A DNA stretch of 64,000 nucleotides from positions 124,001 through 188,000 of the forward strand of contig JAGGNK010012114.1 in assembly GCA_017590115.1 (NCBI GenBank), given 5' to 3'. Position numbers and translations under genes: made by a program. Positions 50,138 through 62,590 of this stretch are shown piece by piece. Source of the stretch: Montifringilla adamsi (Eukaryota; Chordata; Aves; Passeriformes; Passeridae). Below the pieces are notes generated by a model, which saw only the letters and a program-made list of their open reading frames with translations, ran no database searches and was not told the DNA's origin. Position 1 is the stretch's first letter; every line of letters starts with the position of its first letter.

Positions 50138-51538
50138 TCCTTACTCTTTAAAAAATTATTATTACAATGCTTTGATCATAGCTATGATTCTGAAATGGTA
50201 CCATGAAAATTATCTGTGATAATATTTTTGCACATAGCCTTGGCAAACTCTGTTCTGAAAGTAGAATGTAACATAATGAAAGATCTGAGATCTTCTTCCA
50301 AAGTAGATGCTCAGCACAGGATGGTGGCAGCAGTGGGGTGAAAGCGATTCAGCGCAGAACTCTGTCCAGATCTTAATAAGGAAGGTCCAGAACTAACGCT
50401 GTGATAAGAAAACTGTTTTAATAGGAAGAGGAATATAGATATCTAGCAAATCTTAAGTTCCTTCAGTTGCTGGACACCCTGCATTTGTGCAGCATCAGTT
50501 GGAGCCCAGGTAGACTTTCACACAACCCTCTGTTCAGAGCTTATCTTGCCCGTGAGGGAAAGCTCTCCCTTTTGGTCATATAATTCCTTCACAAGCAAGC
50601 AAGTCTGTTCTAATGAGAGAACTTGCTGCCCTTTTAGGTAAAGGCAAGGCCATGAAGGTGGTTCAATAAACAATACCCAGTGGAAGCTGCCTACAAAATT
50701 CTCTCTTGCAATGTGTAGGTTTAGTTTATGCTGCAGCCAAGGAACTTTTGGTGCACAGTACAGCCCCAAAGGCCTCACATTATGTGCAGCTCAGCACAGC
50801 ACAGTTCAGCACAGTCCTGTGTGTGCAACACTCCCCCATCAGCATTAATAGAGTAGGTATCCAACAGTGACATAACTGACTTCAGAGTGTAGTGTAGAGT
50901 GGCTTGTGTTTGTTGAAAATACAGCACCTAGAAATAATAATTCATTTTAATAGCATCATTTATGATAAATATTTCAATAATACACTGGGTTTTTTCTGGA
51001 AATTTAAGTAACTAACTCTAAAATAAAAAGAAATCCCTCAGTTGCTTTTATTTCTTCCATGTTAGAAAGATCCTACAGATGAGATGGAAGAGATTTCATC
51101 CAATCTGCAGTGACTTAATAGAGGGAATAGCTGTATAATAGCTGGTAATCTATAACAGACTATTTGCATCATATACAAATACAATTTCAAAATCTATTGA
51201 AAGAATATGCACATGTGCATTAATTCATCCATTTATTGCAAAGGGAGAATCCATTTTCTTTCAGATTATGCTTATCTCAAGTGAAAGGAATCCTCATTTA
51301 TGAGTGGATAAGACCATGTATCAAGTGACTGTTCCTACCTTTGAAGCAATTTCGTTTTGTAGCTGTATATATATATATGTGCTCACACTTCAGATACATT
51401 TTGACTTAATGAAGAGCTTAATAAAAATCAGCATTCATAGCTTCTGTGTAGTCAGATAAATTAGTTAATGCACAAACTGAGCTCTTATGTATTATGCAAA
51501 AGATTAGTTCTAAGATTTGCATAATGTGCCACAAATGA
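50138..51538. other. Unique non-coding DNA
   Basis: Contains an imperfect CAGCA-type repeat near 50786-50815 and a short (TA)n run near 51366-51379. No gene recognised. Confidence 0.55.
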
Positions 51539-51600
51539 CCTACTGTTTCAAACAGTAGCAGCTTGGGTAAAAGTGGGTTGAAAGCTGAAGTGACGTCAAT
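51539..51600. promoter_or_regulatory. Palindrome and consensus CRE
   Basis: A 19-base palindrome (CTACTGTTT, central C, AAACAGTAG; 51539-51557) lies 33 bases before an exact TGACGTCA at 51591-51598. Clustered dyad motifs in unique DNA suggest a possible regulatory element, but this rests on motifs alone. Confidence 0.25.
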
Positions 51601-54600
51601 AAAGTAATTACTCCTAGCTTGGCACATCTCATTCACTGTCAAAAGTTCAAGTCCCTGTAGTGCTGAGAGAACAGCTGAAAGACATTGAAGGCAGGTTAAA
51701 GCAAAAATGCTACTACAATAGTCAGCAGGAAGGGCAGAGAACGGTCAGTGTGATTGGGATACCAGGGATTCTTAGCTCTTCACCATCTGATCCAAAATCC
51801 CATTAAAATGAAAAGCAGTCCTTGTGCCTCCTTAAAGAGTATTATTATTCTGAACCACAAGTTGCAGATCTGAGTTATGAGATTGTACTAATTCAGACCT
51901 GACTACACTGTTAACTAAACCTTAAATCAGTTCAGTTTTTGAGAAGGGGGAGAAATACTTTTTCCTTACAAACCTTGAAGCAATTATGTAGTAGATTCGC
52001 TACATGAGAAACAGCAAGTGCCTGAATTTACATAACAAGTTTGATCATACCAGGGTGCAGAACACAGAGTGGATTGGAAACACACGGACTCCAGTCAGTC
52101 CCTAATTTGGTTTCTTACGTAGTCAAAGCCCTTATTTTCTCTTTCCTCAGGTCTCCCTTAGGAGAAATTTTTTTTTGTGACAATGTCTCACAAAATTTTT
52201 TCTTGGTATGGCAAACAGCTTACAAGCACAAGTCCATGGCACTAACACAACTCAACATGGATTTTCTGAATCAATATTAGTCTAAAAATATTCTCTAACT
52301 ATCTCCTGTATAGGTAGCCTATACTGAAGGCATTTCAGTCCCTCTGCACTCCTGGGGTCCAAAAAGGCTTTTGAATTGGTGCTATTAAAAGGCCTTCTTA
52401 ATTTTCTCTCAAACAAAGGATTAAATGGATATTAGAATTGTTAGCTCCAGATTGACTGAGGCATATGAACAGAGCAATTAGAAGAGATACAATACCGCCA
52501 CTGACAGAGCAATGGGCTTCCCTCTGTCAGATGCTGGAAGATCACAAAGAAGCACAAAATTTTGTGTTCTGTGTTGGCCAGGCATGCAGGTGTGTAAATT
52601 CACTTACTGTAATTTGAATCTAATTTTTAAGGGAATTATTAATAAATTTTTAAAACAAATAATCAATACACAAAGTATTATCATTTTACTTATTTTGTTC
52701 TTATTGAATAAGAAAAAAAAGCTATAAATTTTTTTGTGTTAGGGGCAAGAAGAGTGTGCAATCCAAATAATTTTTTGGCTGAGGTCATCTTAAATTATGG
52801 TTTTCTCAAGGTAGAATAAGGTCTAACCCACTCTTGCAGTATAAAAATATAAGCTGCAGCAGCTGAATTTCTTGTTGCCAATTTATGCAGTTTGTTAGCA
52901 TGGCTTTTGTAATGTCTGACTGTTCCAGAGAAGCCCCAGACACCAATGCTGTGTGAAAACATAAATAAAAGAAATTAAATCAGGTTACAGAGCTTTGAGA
53001 ACCAGACATGTTTGCAGAACTGAAAAAGTAAATAATTTTTGTGGCAAGGGGCAGAAAGAGTGGTTGACCAGCAGTGCATCAGCAGGGAGGGGTGGGGGCA
53101 TTTTGGCTTCCAGAGGAAACAGCTGCCTTGGGCAATGATGTCCATGGTCACTGCCATGTGGGATGGCGTGTCCTGTGCTTTGCTCTTACCAGCACCCTCA
53201 AAGTGCCATGTGCTTCTGCTGTCAAGAGGGCTTTGTTTGGGAAGCCTTGAATGGCCAAGAGTCTGTGCATCCTCCAGAATGGGAGCTGCAGCCCAGCAGG
53301 GCCACACAGGGCTGGTGAATGTGTTGACCTGCAAGCTCCGTTCAACACCAGCACTTGTTCCTACTCTGACTTCCACTATTCTTCTGATTTCTTACACAGT
53401 GCTGCTCAAATAATTGACTTTTAAATAAAACCCTCTGTTGCTCAAGAAGAAATGGAAGAGTGGGAACCCCTTCCTTTCATTAACACACGCAGGCATAGCA
53501 GATGAATAAATGGACCAGCTGCTTTCTGTACTGAGGTACCTGGATTTTACTCCAGCCACTATATCAGAAGGAAAATTACATGCTTGAATGTCTGGTTGAA
53601 ACCTCTTTTGGGAAAAAGAAGCAAGAAATTGAAAATAGTATACTTAATTTAAAAATTATATAATTTCAATCTTTGATCATCATGGGGAGTAGTAATAGAG
53701 CAAGCAGGGTATCTAATAATGGTAACTGTTTTCAGAGACTTGGTAACAGCCACAGGTACAGTGGGTTGAAGTCAGGTCATTTTTAAAAATAAGACAAAGT
53801 CTCATTGTTTCACTAGGAAGCAGTGTTTGTAGCTATCTTTATGACAGGCAGTGTTCTGTCTTAATTAGTAATATTATTTCTACTTCACCTAAAATAGCTG
53901 AAGGGTTCTCCTGGGATCTATTCTTGGATACAATTTTGTTTAATCTTATTATTAATGGTAATAATTTTTTTTCTTGCTTGGATTATCATCTGTATGCCAA
54001 TGATTCTATTATTTAAACAAATAATTATTACACATTACAATTCCATTTACTGCATGACAATAACAAATTGTACTTACAGCTCATTCAAAGTAAATTAGTT
54101 CTAAAACACTAATAAAATTAATTGCAAGATGCTTGATTGAAAAATAGAAACAGTTAAAACAGGAGCTCTTTATCATGGTGTTTGATAATATAGTCCTTAC
54201 TGGAATAAAGTTACTAGCCTTAAATATCTTGGTAATTGTTAGCAAACAAAGAGTAATTGAAACTTGGTTGCTAAGAAACATTATTTCTCATTGTTGACAA
54301 TAATGATTTTCTTTGATTGCTGCCTCTATTGTTGTTCATTGCACAAGTTAAATGTTTTCTCATAACATTGTGAAAACATTCTTTGGATTCCAATTCTTTT
54401 ATGTGATACCACTTGGTCTGTTTTAAAAGCTTACAGCAGCATGGTATACTCCTGGAAGAGTGGTGGTGTCGGATTTTCTGTGGTAGACGTAAATTTTTAG
54501 AATGCCAAAGATACATGAATGAAAGCTGGAATTGCACTCCAAGGTCAGCAATGCTAGCCTTCTCTCATATACTGCAGGTGGAAAATTTTGTAGGAATACT

Positions 54601-56011
54601 TTTCTTGATGTCTAAATGGCTTAGCACCACTACATACATTTTTCAGATGCTAACACTTGCTTTTGGGGTAGCAATTTTAGTAATCTGAAAAGAGGCTTTA
54701 TTTTTAAAGTTTTTTAAGTCCCAAAGAAAGTGGCTTTAGTTCCCCTCAAATCATTAAACAAAATCCATAAAAAATGTAGCCATATTTGTAGCTGGAAAAA
54801 TATTCTTTGGCAAAAGTCAGAGCTCTTTGATTGCTGATAGAGGCAGCCATCTACACTTTGTTCTCCAAGCATTTCTGTTTGATCAGATCATGTAGTTGGC
54901 AGATTCTATTCTAAACTTTGTGATTAATGCAAGGGATGAAAAATTAACGGCAAAAAACCTCACCCATGCGAGTTTATTATTTTGACCCATTAAATAGACA
55001 AGTTCTGTTTTAGGTCAAAACTCTGCTCTGTGAAAATTACTTTAATATTCAAATGGAAAAAGTTTTAAAAAATAATTTAAAGATTTTAATTTTTTTTTTA
55101 AGTTTTGGTCTGGTTTTTAAATGTATACATTGCCTTTGAAGTGAAATAAAATCTAATGCATGCATATCCTAAGAGAAAAAAATATTAAGAAAAGAGGAAA
55201 GACTTGGAATAAAGACTTGCACTACTAACTAGAAGTGCAAGTGAGGATTTTCCATTCTCCAACAGATGCATGATTTTCCTTGTAGAGACCTATGCCATAT
55301 CCCTTTTCTCTTGTCTGCTGAGGTGTCTTTTAGGTATTAACTTCTTCAGGACGGCTGAGTGTTTCTTATATCTCTAAAAGAAAAGGGTCCACAAGTACAG
55401 GAACTGCACACTGCAACAATTTCCTTGACAGGATTGGTTTACAGAGCAATTTACAGCATAAATTTTCCAACTGGGAATGTATGCTTTGAACAGATGCCAG
55501 CTGCAGTTTGAGTAGGAAGGATGTATTACCTATTTTGTTTTGACTACAGGTTTTTTCAGATCAGGAGTTATAACCCTGTGTATGTGAAGTACCCTGAAAA
55601 ATTAAGTCAGAACCCATCCAGTGGTACAGAGCACAACTGTTACATACATCAGTCCTTGTGCTGTAAGGAAAACATACCTCGTAAGAGAGATGTTTCCGCC
55701 AGAAAGAGAAATGTAATTTGTGTCTGTATGTGTGTGAACATGTGCACCTGATTATTGGTTTCACATGGAAACTCATTGTGGCAAAAAGTGTTGTCAATTT
55801 TAGTCCTCTAAAGACTGAATTTCCAGGCTGAAAAGTTTGAGGTTGAACTCCTTCAAATAACTTCTGTGTTTGAAGATTTTTTTACTTTTCACTTATTTAG
55901 AGAGGGATAGCTTCCACTTCTTGAAAATGCTGGGAAGTGAAGTTTGCATATACTGTGTAAAAAAATCAGACTTCTTGATTTTCTTCTGAAAGGAAAATTA
56001 TTTTTGCAATA
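51601..56011. other. Unique non-coding DNA with a GC-richer patch
   Basis: 53040-53345 is GC-richer and open on both strands (133 codons minus, 124 codons plus), but neither frame shows a domain. The rest is AT-rich and unremarkable. Confidence 0.55.
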
Positions 56012-56017
56012 TATCTC

Positions 56018-56451
56018 TGTTGCAGTTCGTTTGTGGGGGGGGCACCCCGGGATGTCCCCGGAGGGCCCCCTAGGCTGTGAGTTGGCTGGCAGCAGCAGGC
56101 AGGCAAGGAGACTCCACACGGCTCCTGAGGGTGCTGATCAGATGGGAGTTTATTGGGGATCCCAACACCGGGAACAGCATGGCTACTGAGGGAAAAGGGG
56201 GGAAGGAGGGGGAGCCTAGGGGAGGGAAGCGGCAAGAGGTGGGGAAGAGGCTCAGAGAGAGTAAGGGCTAAGAGAGAGGCTGATTTCATAGCACAGTTTA
56301 AGAGGGGGATTGCAGTGGGCGCGGAATCAGACTTGGGCCAATGGAATTACAGATACAGGATGGTTCAGGGCAGGACCACAGGCTTAGAATATACCATACA
56401 TTTTGGAGGGGTGAGACAGGGCATATCATTTAAACAAAATGCAATACGACA
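56018..56451 (-). mobile_element. Solo LTR of an endogenous retrovirus, class II-like
   Basis: On the minus strand it begins TGTCGTATTGC (56451) and ends GAACTGCAACA (56018), the TG...CA ends expected of an LTR with short inverted termini. AATAAA is at 56149-56154 on the minus strand, followed by a GC-rich R/U5 of about 130 bases. Flanks carry TATCTC (56012-56017) and CATCTC (56452-56457): a 6-bp target duplication with one mismatch, a size typical of class II (ERVK/alpharetrovirus-like) integrations. At 434 bases with no internal genes it is a solo LTR. CpG and GC content are the highest in the window. The subfamily was not named. The 139-codon frame at 56153-56572 is antisense to the LTR and not a gene. 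Confidence 0.88.
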
Positions 56452-56457
56452 CATCTC

Positions 56458-56737
56458 AACATGTCCTTTGTGTGTTTCCATGTGTAGTAAATATATTCTG
56501 ATGTTGATAAAATCTGTTTTCCTAATGAATGTTTTAACATTCTTTCGTTCCATTGTATTCAGTTCCTATTAACTGGCTTACTGTTTAGGTACTGTGACTA
56601 ATTCTTGGTTTCTAGTTTCTAATTTGATTACTTAATTAATGGTTTCCAGAGTTCCAGAATGATGGTACTTTTTTAAATGAAATGCAGCTATCACTGTTTC
56701 TGGGTATGGCAAAAAAGGACTAAATGTCTGTTTGAAA
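56458..56737. other. Unique AT-rich spacer
   Basis: Nothing recognised between the LTR and the purine repeat. Confidence 0.5.
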
Positions 56738-56830
56738 GAGAGAAGAGAAGAGAAGAGAAGAGAAGAGAAGAGAAGAGAAGAGAAGAGAAGAGAAGAGAAG
56801 AGAAGAGAAGAGAAGAGAAGAGAAGAGAAG
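56738..56830 (+). repeat. (AGAAG)n purine pentanucleotide repeat
   Basis: About 18 uninterrupted AGAAG units, all purine on the plus strand. Homopurine tracts of this length can form triplex DNA in vitro. Long frames on both strands (REEK or SSLLF repeats) are not genes. Confidence 0.97.
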
Positions 56831-58324
56831 CTGTAAGTGAGAAGGAGAATGGATCCAGTAGTCAAGGCAAAATTTTAATGGATTTTAGGTGATCTGAATG
56901 AGGTAATTACACCTTTAAAGGGAGCTTCTCTGTTAGAGTAAGCCAGACTGCGTCTCTCTTGAGAATCTCTCAAGTTTTCCAGATATTCTACATGCACTGT
57001 ATGATTTTGCACAGGAGCCAAGTTACAAATTCTGCTGTCTGTTATCTGTGTGGAAGTGTGATTACGGAGTGTGATGCTACCTAGTCTTTTGGGATTTTAT
57101 TCTTTCAGAAGAGAAAGTGTATGCATAAGATCTAGTCACCTAGTAACAATGAGGAAGTACTGTCTGTGTACAGAAAGCAGATTAGGCTGGGGTTGGTGAC
57201 TTTATGGCAGCTATTCCAGTATGTTTTATTTGAAGGGCAAAGAGATTTAGTGCTTTTGAAAACAGTGCTATGCAAAGCCTGTGTTGTATGATGAACACAA
57301 TAGAGGAACAGCAGTGACAGTGAAGAGTGATTTTAATTCTTTAAATGTTCCTTCTTTCCATAACAGTCCCTATGTCACAATATCCTTACAAAAACTGCTG
57401 GAGTCTCTCAGCAGGACATTTATTCTGGAGAGGTGTTTGTCACATATGGACTGCCTTTCAGTTGTATATAAGGCAGTATGCTGAAGGAAGGCAGATTGGT
57501 AAAAAAGGGAGAAAGGCTAGAAATGCCTCAATAAAACCACCATCTCCAGTGAGGGCAGCTTCACCTAGGTAGTAAGCATAACTAAGCAAAAGAGAAGACC
57601 ATAGACATGAGTAAGCTGCATCCATGCTGCAAGAACATTCATAAAGCAAGATGCTGAAAATATGTGATATAATAGGAGAAGTCAGAGGGAAGAACACATT
57701 TTATCAAACTGTGCCACATGTTTTGTGAAAGCTCATATCTACATCAAAACGTGGCCCACCTGACATGCCGTCTCTGTCCGGGTGTTTGGTCTCCGGACAT
57801 GGTAGTTGTAGGTGGATGAATGGGTACAACTGTAATGTGGATAATTGCTGTAATTGTGCTCATATCATGCTATCTATGAGACAAGTATTTATGCTTGCAT
57901 TCCTGGTTTGCTTCAGAAATAATCCCATTAAAATCAATGAGTATATTGATCCAATTCAAGGGAAAGAAATCTGGTGTCATATCAGTTGAGAAATGTGTAC
58001 GACAACTCACTTGCTCATGAAAGAGGCACTAAGGACATTGAAAGTTTCTACTGCAAAAATAACAAAGTGAGATTTTTCTGTCAACTATATGAAATAAAAG
58101 GAAGATTTTAAATATTTAGACCCTAATCTAGTTATGATGTTGTGCATGTGGGCACCGGATTAAATTCACTGCACTTTGTAATTACTCATTACACATCCAC
58201 TCCTGTAAATGTTATTACATTTTTCTGGGTAGTGGTGATAGGACAAGTCTGAGCTCTTTCACCCCCCATGGCTATGGCATCTCTGTTCTGGCTTGAAAAG
58301 AGAGTTAATCCTCCTGCAAGCAAA
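56831..58324. other. Unique non-coding DNA
   Basis: No gene or repeat family recognised. Near 57920-57970, a CCCATTAAAATCAATGAG stretch may be a decayed copy of the ancient CCATTGACTTCAATGG repeat (weak). Confidence 0.5.
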
Positions 58325-58373
58325 TGAGGAGAGGAGAGGAGAGGAGAGGAGAGGAGAGGAGAGGAGAGGAGAA
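58325..58373 (+). repeat. (GGAGA)n purine pentanucleotide repeat
   Basis: About nine pure units; a second homopurine block 1.5 kb from the first, with a different unit. Confidence 0.95.
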
Positions 58374-58632
58374 AGAAAAGTCAGGGTCTTAAGTCTGGGG
58401 CGTGGTTTAAAGTAGCCTGAAAAAAATTTTGCAATATTTATGCACATTTTATTCTGTGTATGCACAAAGCACTTGTCATTCTGAGTCAAGAGAATGAGAT
58501 GTTTGAGTGCTATGAAAAATGAGACAATGTTCTGCTACCAATGTTTGCACCTTCGTGTTCTGAGTGCAAAGTAGATTTGGCATGTTACCAGCCCAGATGG
58601 GTAATATTTCATTCCTGCATTATTATATTATA

Positions 58633-58916
58633 ATATTATATTTAATATTATATTATATTATATTAATTAATTATTATATCATATTAATTATTAATATTAT
58701 ATTATATTTAATATTATATTATATTATATTAATTAATTATTATATCATATTAATTATTAATATTATATTATATTTAATATTATATTATATTATATTAATT
58801 AATTATTATATCATATTAATTATTAATATTATATTATATTTAATATTATATTATATTATATTAATTAATTATTATATCATATTAATTATTAATATTATAT
58901 TATATTTAATATTATA
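58633..58916. repeat. 66-bp AT-only minisatellite, 4.3 identical units
   Basis: A landmark ATATC recurs with its C at 58680, 58746, 58812 and 58878, exactly 66 bases apart, and the full units between them are base-for-base identical. Apart from that single C the unit is only A and T and is full of short inverted repeats (TTAATTAA, AATATT). Because 66 is a multiple of three, a 117-codon frame (58564-58917) runs through with a 22-residue I/L/Y/N repeat; this is a by-product, not a gene. Flanking AT-rich DNA blends into the array. Confidence 0.95.
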
Positions 58917-58926
58917 ATTATAATAT

Positions 58927-61589
58927 AAGCACCTATGAACAGCAGAAGGTAAAAAAGTGTTGCCAGTTCTTGAGACGTAACTGAGCTTCATGCTTTTTTG
59001 TTTGTTATGGTGCCAAAAGTGAGAAACTTGACTTTTATTTAAGAAAACTTATAAACCTTATTTTTATAAAAAGGTTCTTGAAAACCAATGGAGAAACTTA
59101 CATGAACTGTATATTCAGATGTCTTTCAAGCCGCATACAATGAAAAATCATACAACTATACGATAAATTTAGGATTAATAATTTGTTCAATGGATAAATT
59201 TCTTCTTTGGATTTATTTTTTTATCATGGGTGTTTTCAGTGCATGAAGTATGAGGCTGAGGAACTCAATAATTTTAAACATTTTTATTTTAATATGTCTG
59301 TGTCCCAATCACATTTCTGTACCTGGCATAGTTCCATACTCAGTGTTTTTTTTCAGAACACTTAGTTGGGTTTCAGTCTGTCCTGAAAATCTTTCTGCAT
59401 ATGTTTAAATTTGAGGCATAAGTGCATGCATTCAGTTACTACATGTGGAGATACTATTTGGTGTGACTAAAGAGAACAGGAGCTGTATACTGCCTACCAC
59501 TTATCTAACAAAATGGCTTATGCTTCCAACATAAATTAGTCATACAAATTGTGGGAGTCAGAGCCTCACAATCCCTCAAAGTCAAATTTTGATGGAGTCA
59601 GTATCTCCTCTGGGATATACAATACTCTATTTGTAATGCTTTGCACTTCCACTATTTCTACTTTCACATAAATCTTTTTTGGATACCGTTTATGTTTTTG
59701 GTTTCAGATATTTTAGTGTGGCTGTAACTTTTCATTTGCACCACATGGTTTTCCAGGGGAATATAATTGATCTATTCCCCTTTGCAATATTCTGTATTTT
59801 ATATTCACTTTAGCTGCCTGCCTTGCTTCCTCCACCCCAATAAATTCTTTATTGCAGATTTTTTTTTTCCTCAAAAGCTTCCAGATTTATTAGTTCTGTT
59901 TTAAAGAAATGCATAAAACGATAATTGGTGAAGGCATTACTGCTTTCAGTTTACAATGTTACTAACTAGAATGACACTCATTTTGCTGATAAATGTGAAG
60001 TAAACTAGAAATTTAGAATAAAGAAGTCATTACTTTTTTATTGTTGTTGTTTGTTTGAGAAAAAGATTTTTAAATGCCCTACACCATAACTTGTCAATGA
60101 AGATTTTTTAGCAGCCAGGGCTTTTACCTGTAGTGAGTACATGGTTCAGGGTAAGAGGTCAAAGACAAAGATCTCCCTCAGCTGTCAATATTCAGGCAAT
60201 TGATCTTCTCCTTTTATTTAATCTCACCAGCCACTTCCCTTCCTCTCCTCTCCTTTCCCTCTGTCTTTTTTCCCTTCCCCCATTCTACTCAGGGAAACTA
60301 AATGTTCCTGCTGCCAGCAGAGCTTAGTGTAAGTGTAATATTACATGAATCAAAGGCCCTTTAGGCCATGATATAGACTGGTAATTTATTACTGAAGAAC
60401 AGAGGCTTTTTTGAAATTTCCTTTAGTTCAGGCAGATCACTATGAATTAACTAGGCAAGAGGGCAGCAGGTGCTCTCATTAAATTTACAGTCACTGCCAG
60501 CAGACAGGGAAGCATTTAAAAAAAGAATATGCAGCTGTGCTGACACATGTAATTGCAACCATCCACAGACTCACAAGATGTGTGGGGGTAGCCACAGACT
60601 TTTGGTCACTGTGCTCTAGCTGTGCTGGCACACAAGGACCAATGCACATTATGCTTATGATTAGGTCCCTAAAACGGCAAATTGCTTTTACTAGACCTCC
60701 AAACGTTGTGTGAGAAACAAATGAACTACTGGCAGGGCTGGGTTTAGTCAAACCTCCCAGCTGAAGCGACCTTGAACTTCAGAGAAGTTCATAGCCTGAT
60801 TGCAGCTTTGTGGTTTTGGCATTGCTCCACTTACCCTTTGTAAAATAACAGCTTCAACAGATCTCCCCTTGATCTATGTTCTTGGCTCAGTTTCTTCAGC
60901 CATCAGATAGTGTTTTGTGTATAACTGGTATTTGAAACTAATGAAATGACATTTTTTGCAGAATGAAACCTATATTTACCTTAAAAGAAAGGAAATTCCA
61001 TGCAAAACTGCTCACTAATGATACCGTTTTAATTTTCCTTTGTAATTTCTTATTACTCTAATATAGTGTAGAAATGCTTATTTTGCAACCCAAACATTCC
61101 TTGGGGAAACACTAACACAGTAAATTCTTGGCATTGATCCAGAGTTCCTTTGAGTCAAGACTTCCATTGACTTCAGTGAGGTTTTACATCTGGCCTTTAA
61201 AACCTAGTTTTAGCTTTAGACATATGTGTTTTGTTTTCATTATGACTTTTCATGGAATTTTCACACACATGTCTAAGGTTCTACACTAACCAGAGTCTTA
61301 TGCCTTGTTATCTAAGTTCAAAACAATCTTCAAGTGCAAATGTACTGGAGTCAGTGCTCTGTATTCAGAATATGTTGTACTTTGTCTCTGGCTGTGCACC
61401 CTATTTTTTTTGTACACTGCACACTGTTACAAAAATGTGACTATTCTTTTCCTTTTGTTTCTTTTCAAAACATTTTAACTAATAAAAACCTGACGAAGTT
61501 AGTTTGATTGATTAGACAATTACATCTAAATTATGTAATTCACCATGTATAACTAAAAAGAGATTTGATTTTTTGCTTATAGAAAAGAC
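58927..61589. other. Unique DNA with a possible ancient repeat
   Basis: At about 61130-61195, TTGATCCAGAGTTCC, TTCCATTGACTTCAGTG and CATCTGGCC form a second probable copy of the ancient repeat noted near 39.0 kb. No gene recognised. Confidence 0.5.
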
Positions 61590-61641
61590 CCTTCCTTCCT
61601 TCCTTCCTTCCTTCCTTCCTTCCTTCCTTCCTTCCTTCCTT
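61590..61641 (+). repeat. (CCTT)13 tetranucleotide repeat
   Basis: Thirteen uninterrupted CCTT units; a homopyrimidine tract on the plus strand, probably polymorphic. Confidence 0.97.
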
Positions 61642-62449
61642 CTCTCTCCCTTTTCAGAGTGCATAAGCCAAAGAATAAGGTATAGTTTCAAATTTTTTAT
61701 TCCTTTTTATCTTAAAAAATAAAGGTGCTTCATATTGCATTTTTAGTGTGTGAAACTTTAAGCAAATAAAGGGAAATATTTGCACAATTCTTCAATATTT
61801 TTCTATATGTTCCTATAAACTTCTTTTCAGGACTATAAATCATGAAATACTTCTATATACAGTTGTTTATACAATGTTTGAAGAAGAAGTTTCTTCTCTC
61901 TTGTCTTGTATTTACAGTTTCCCTGTGTTCATAAAATAGTTTGATGCTACAGAGCTATGAACAAATTACACTGCTTTTAATAGAGCCATTTATCTGCTTT
62001 AGAGAAGATTAACATGCAACCCCTGGAGACATTTCTCAGCTAATAAGAATAAAATGAATGCTACTTGAGCACCTGTAATCAAATTACTTTTTATTCCCTA
62101 AACCCTGACAGACTCTGCAAGTCTTGTAGTTTCTTAGGTGGGTGTTTTATGGACCCTGGTAGCATACTGCTGGGATTTTTCCTTTCTGTCCTCTCATATT
62201 TTGCCCACTCACCAGCCACCATTTCTTGAGAGAAAAGTGCACCAACCACCCAACCAGAAGACTCCTCTCAGGATGAAATTCCCAGCATTTTGGAGGGATG
62301 AAGCACCCCACCAGCCATTCCTCTATAGGTGTCACAGCCCAGTCTGAAGTGCTGGTGGAAAAAGGGCCAAATCATTTTGTATCCTGTTGAGGAATGCTGC
62401 TACTGCAGGTTTGATTGTCCCCAGACAGCTGTCACAGCAAGACTGCTGC
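61642..62449. other. Unique non-coding DNA
   Basis: 62138-62449 is GC-richer than its surroundings and leads directly into the A/C-rich tract; it might be the body of an old retrocopy. No gene recognised. Confidence 0.5.
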
Positions 62450-62452
62450 ACC

Positions 62453-62590
62453 TACAAAAACCAAAACAAATACCAAAACACTAACAAAAACAACAACAAA
62501 AACCAAAAACAAACAAACAAGGAAAAACAAAAACAAAAACCCAGAAAAACAAAAACAAAAAATCCCACCCAAACCAACCAAACAAAAGGT
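62453..62590 (+). repeat. A/C-rich low-complexity tract
   Basis: About 135 bases of A runs split by C, CC or CCC, with occasional T and G, like the tract near 24.93 kb. Open frames of 60-70 codons in several readings are K/T/N/Q or F/V/L strings and not genes. Confidence 0.85.

Noticed and set aside
52975..53413. Opposed 133- and 124-codon frames in a GC-richer patch
   Set aside because: Both strands are open for the same compositional reason; neither shows a domain, splice context or codon bias that can be defended.
56153..56572. 139-codon plus-strand frame
   Set aside because: Lies antisense through the solo LTR and runs on into the flank; not a retroviral gene and no domain visible.
58564..58917. 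117-codon frame with a 22-residue repeat
   Set aside because: The repeat period is 66 bases, so any open unit stays in frame; composition is forced by A/T-only DNA.
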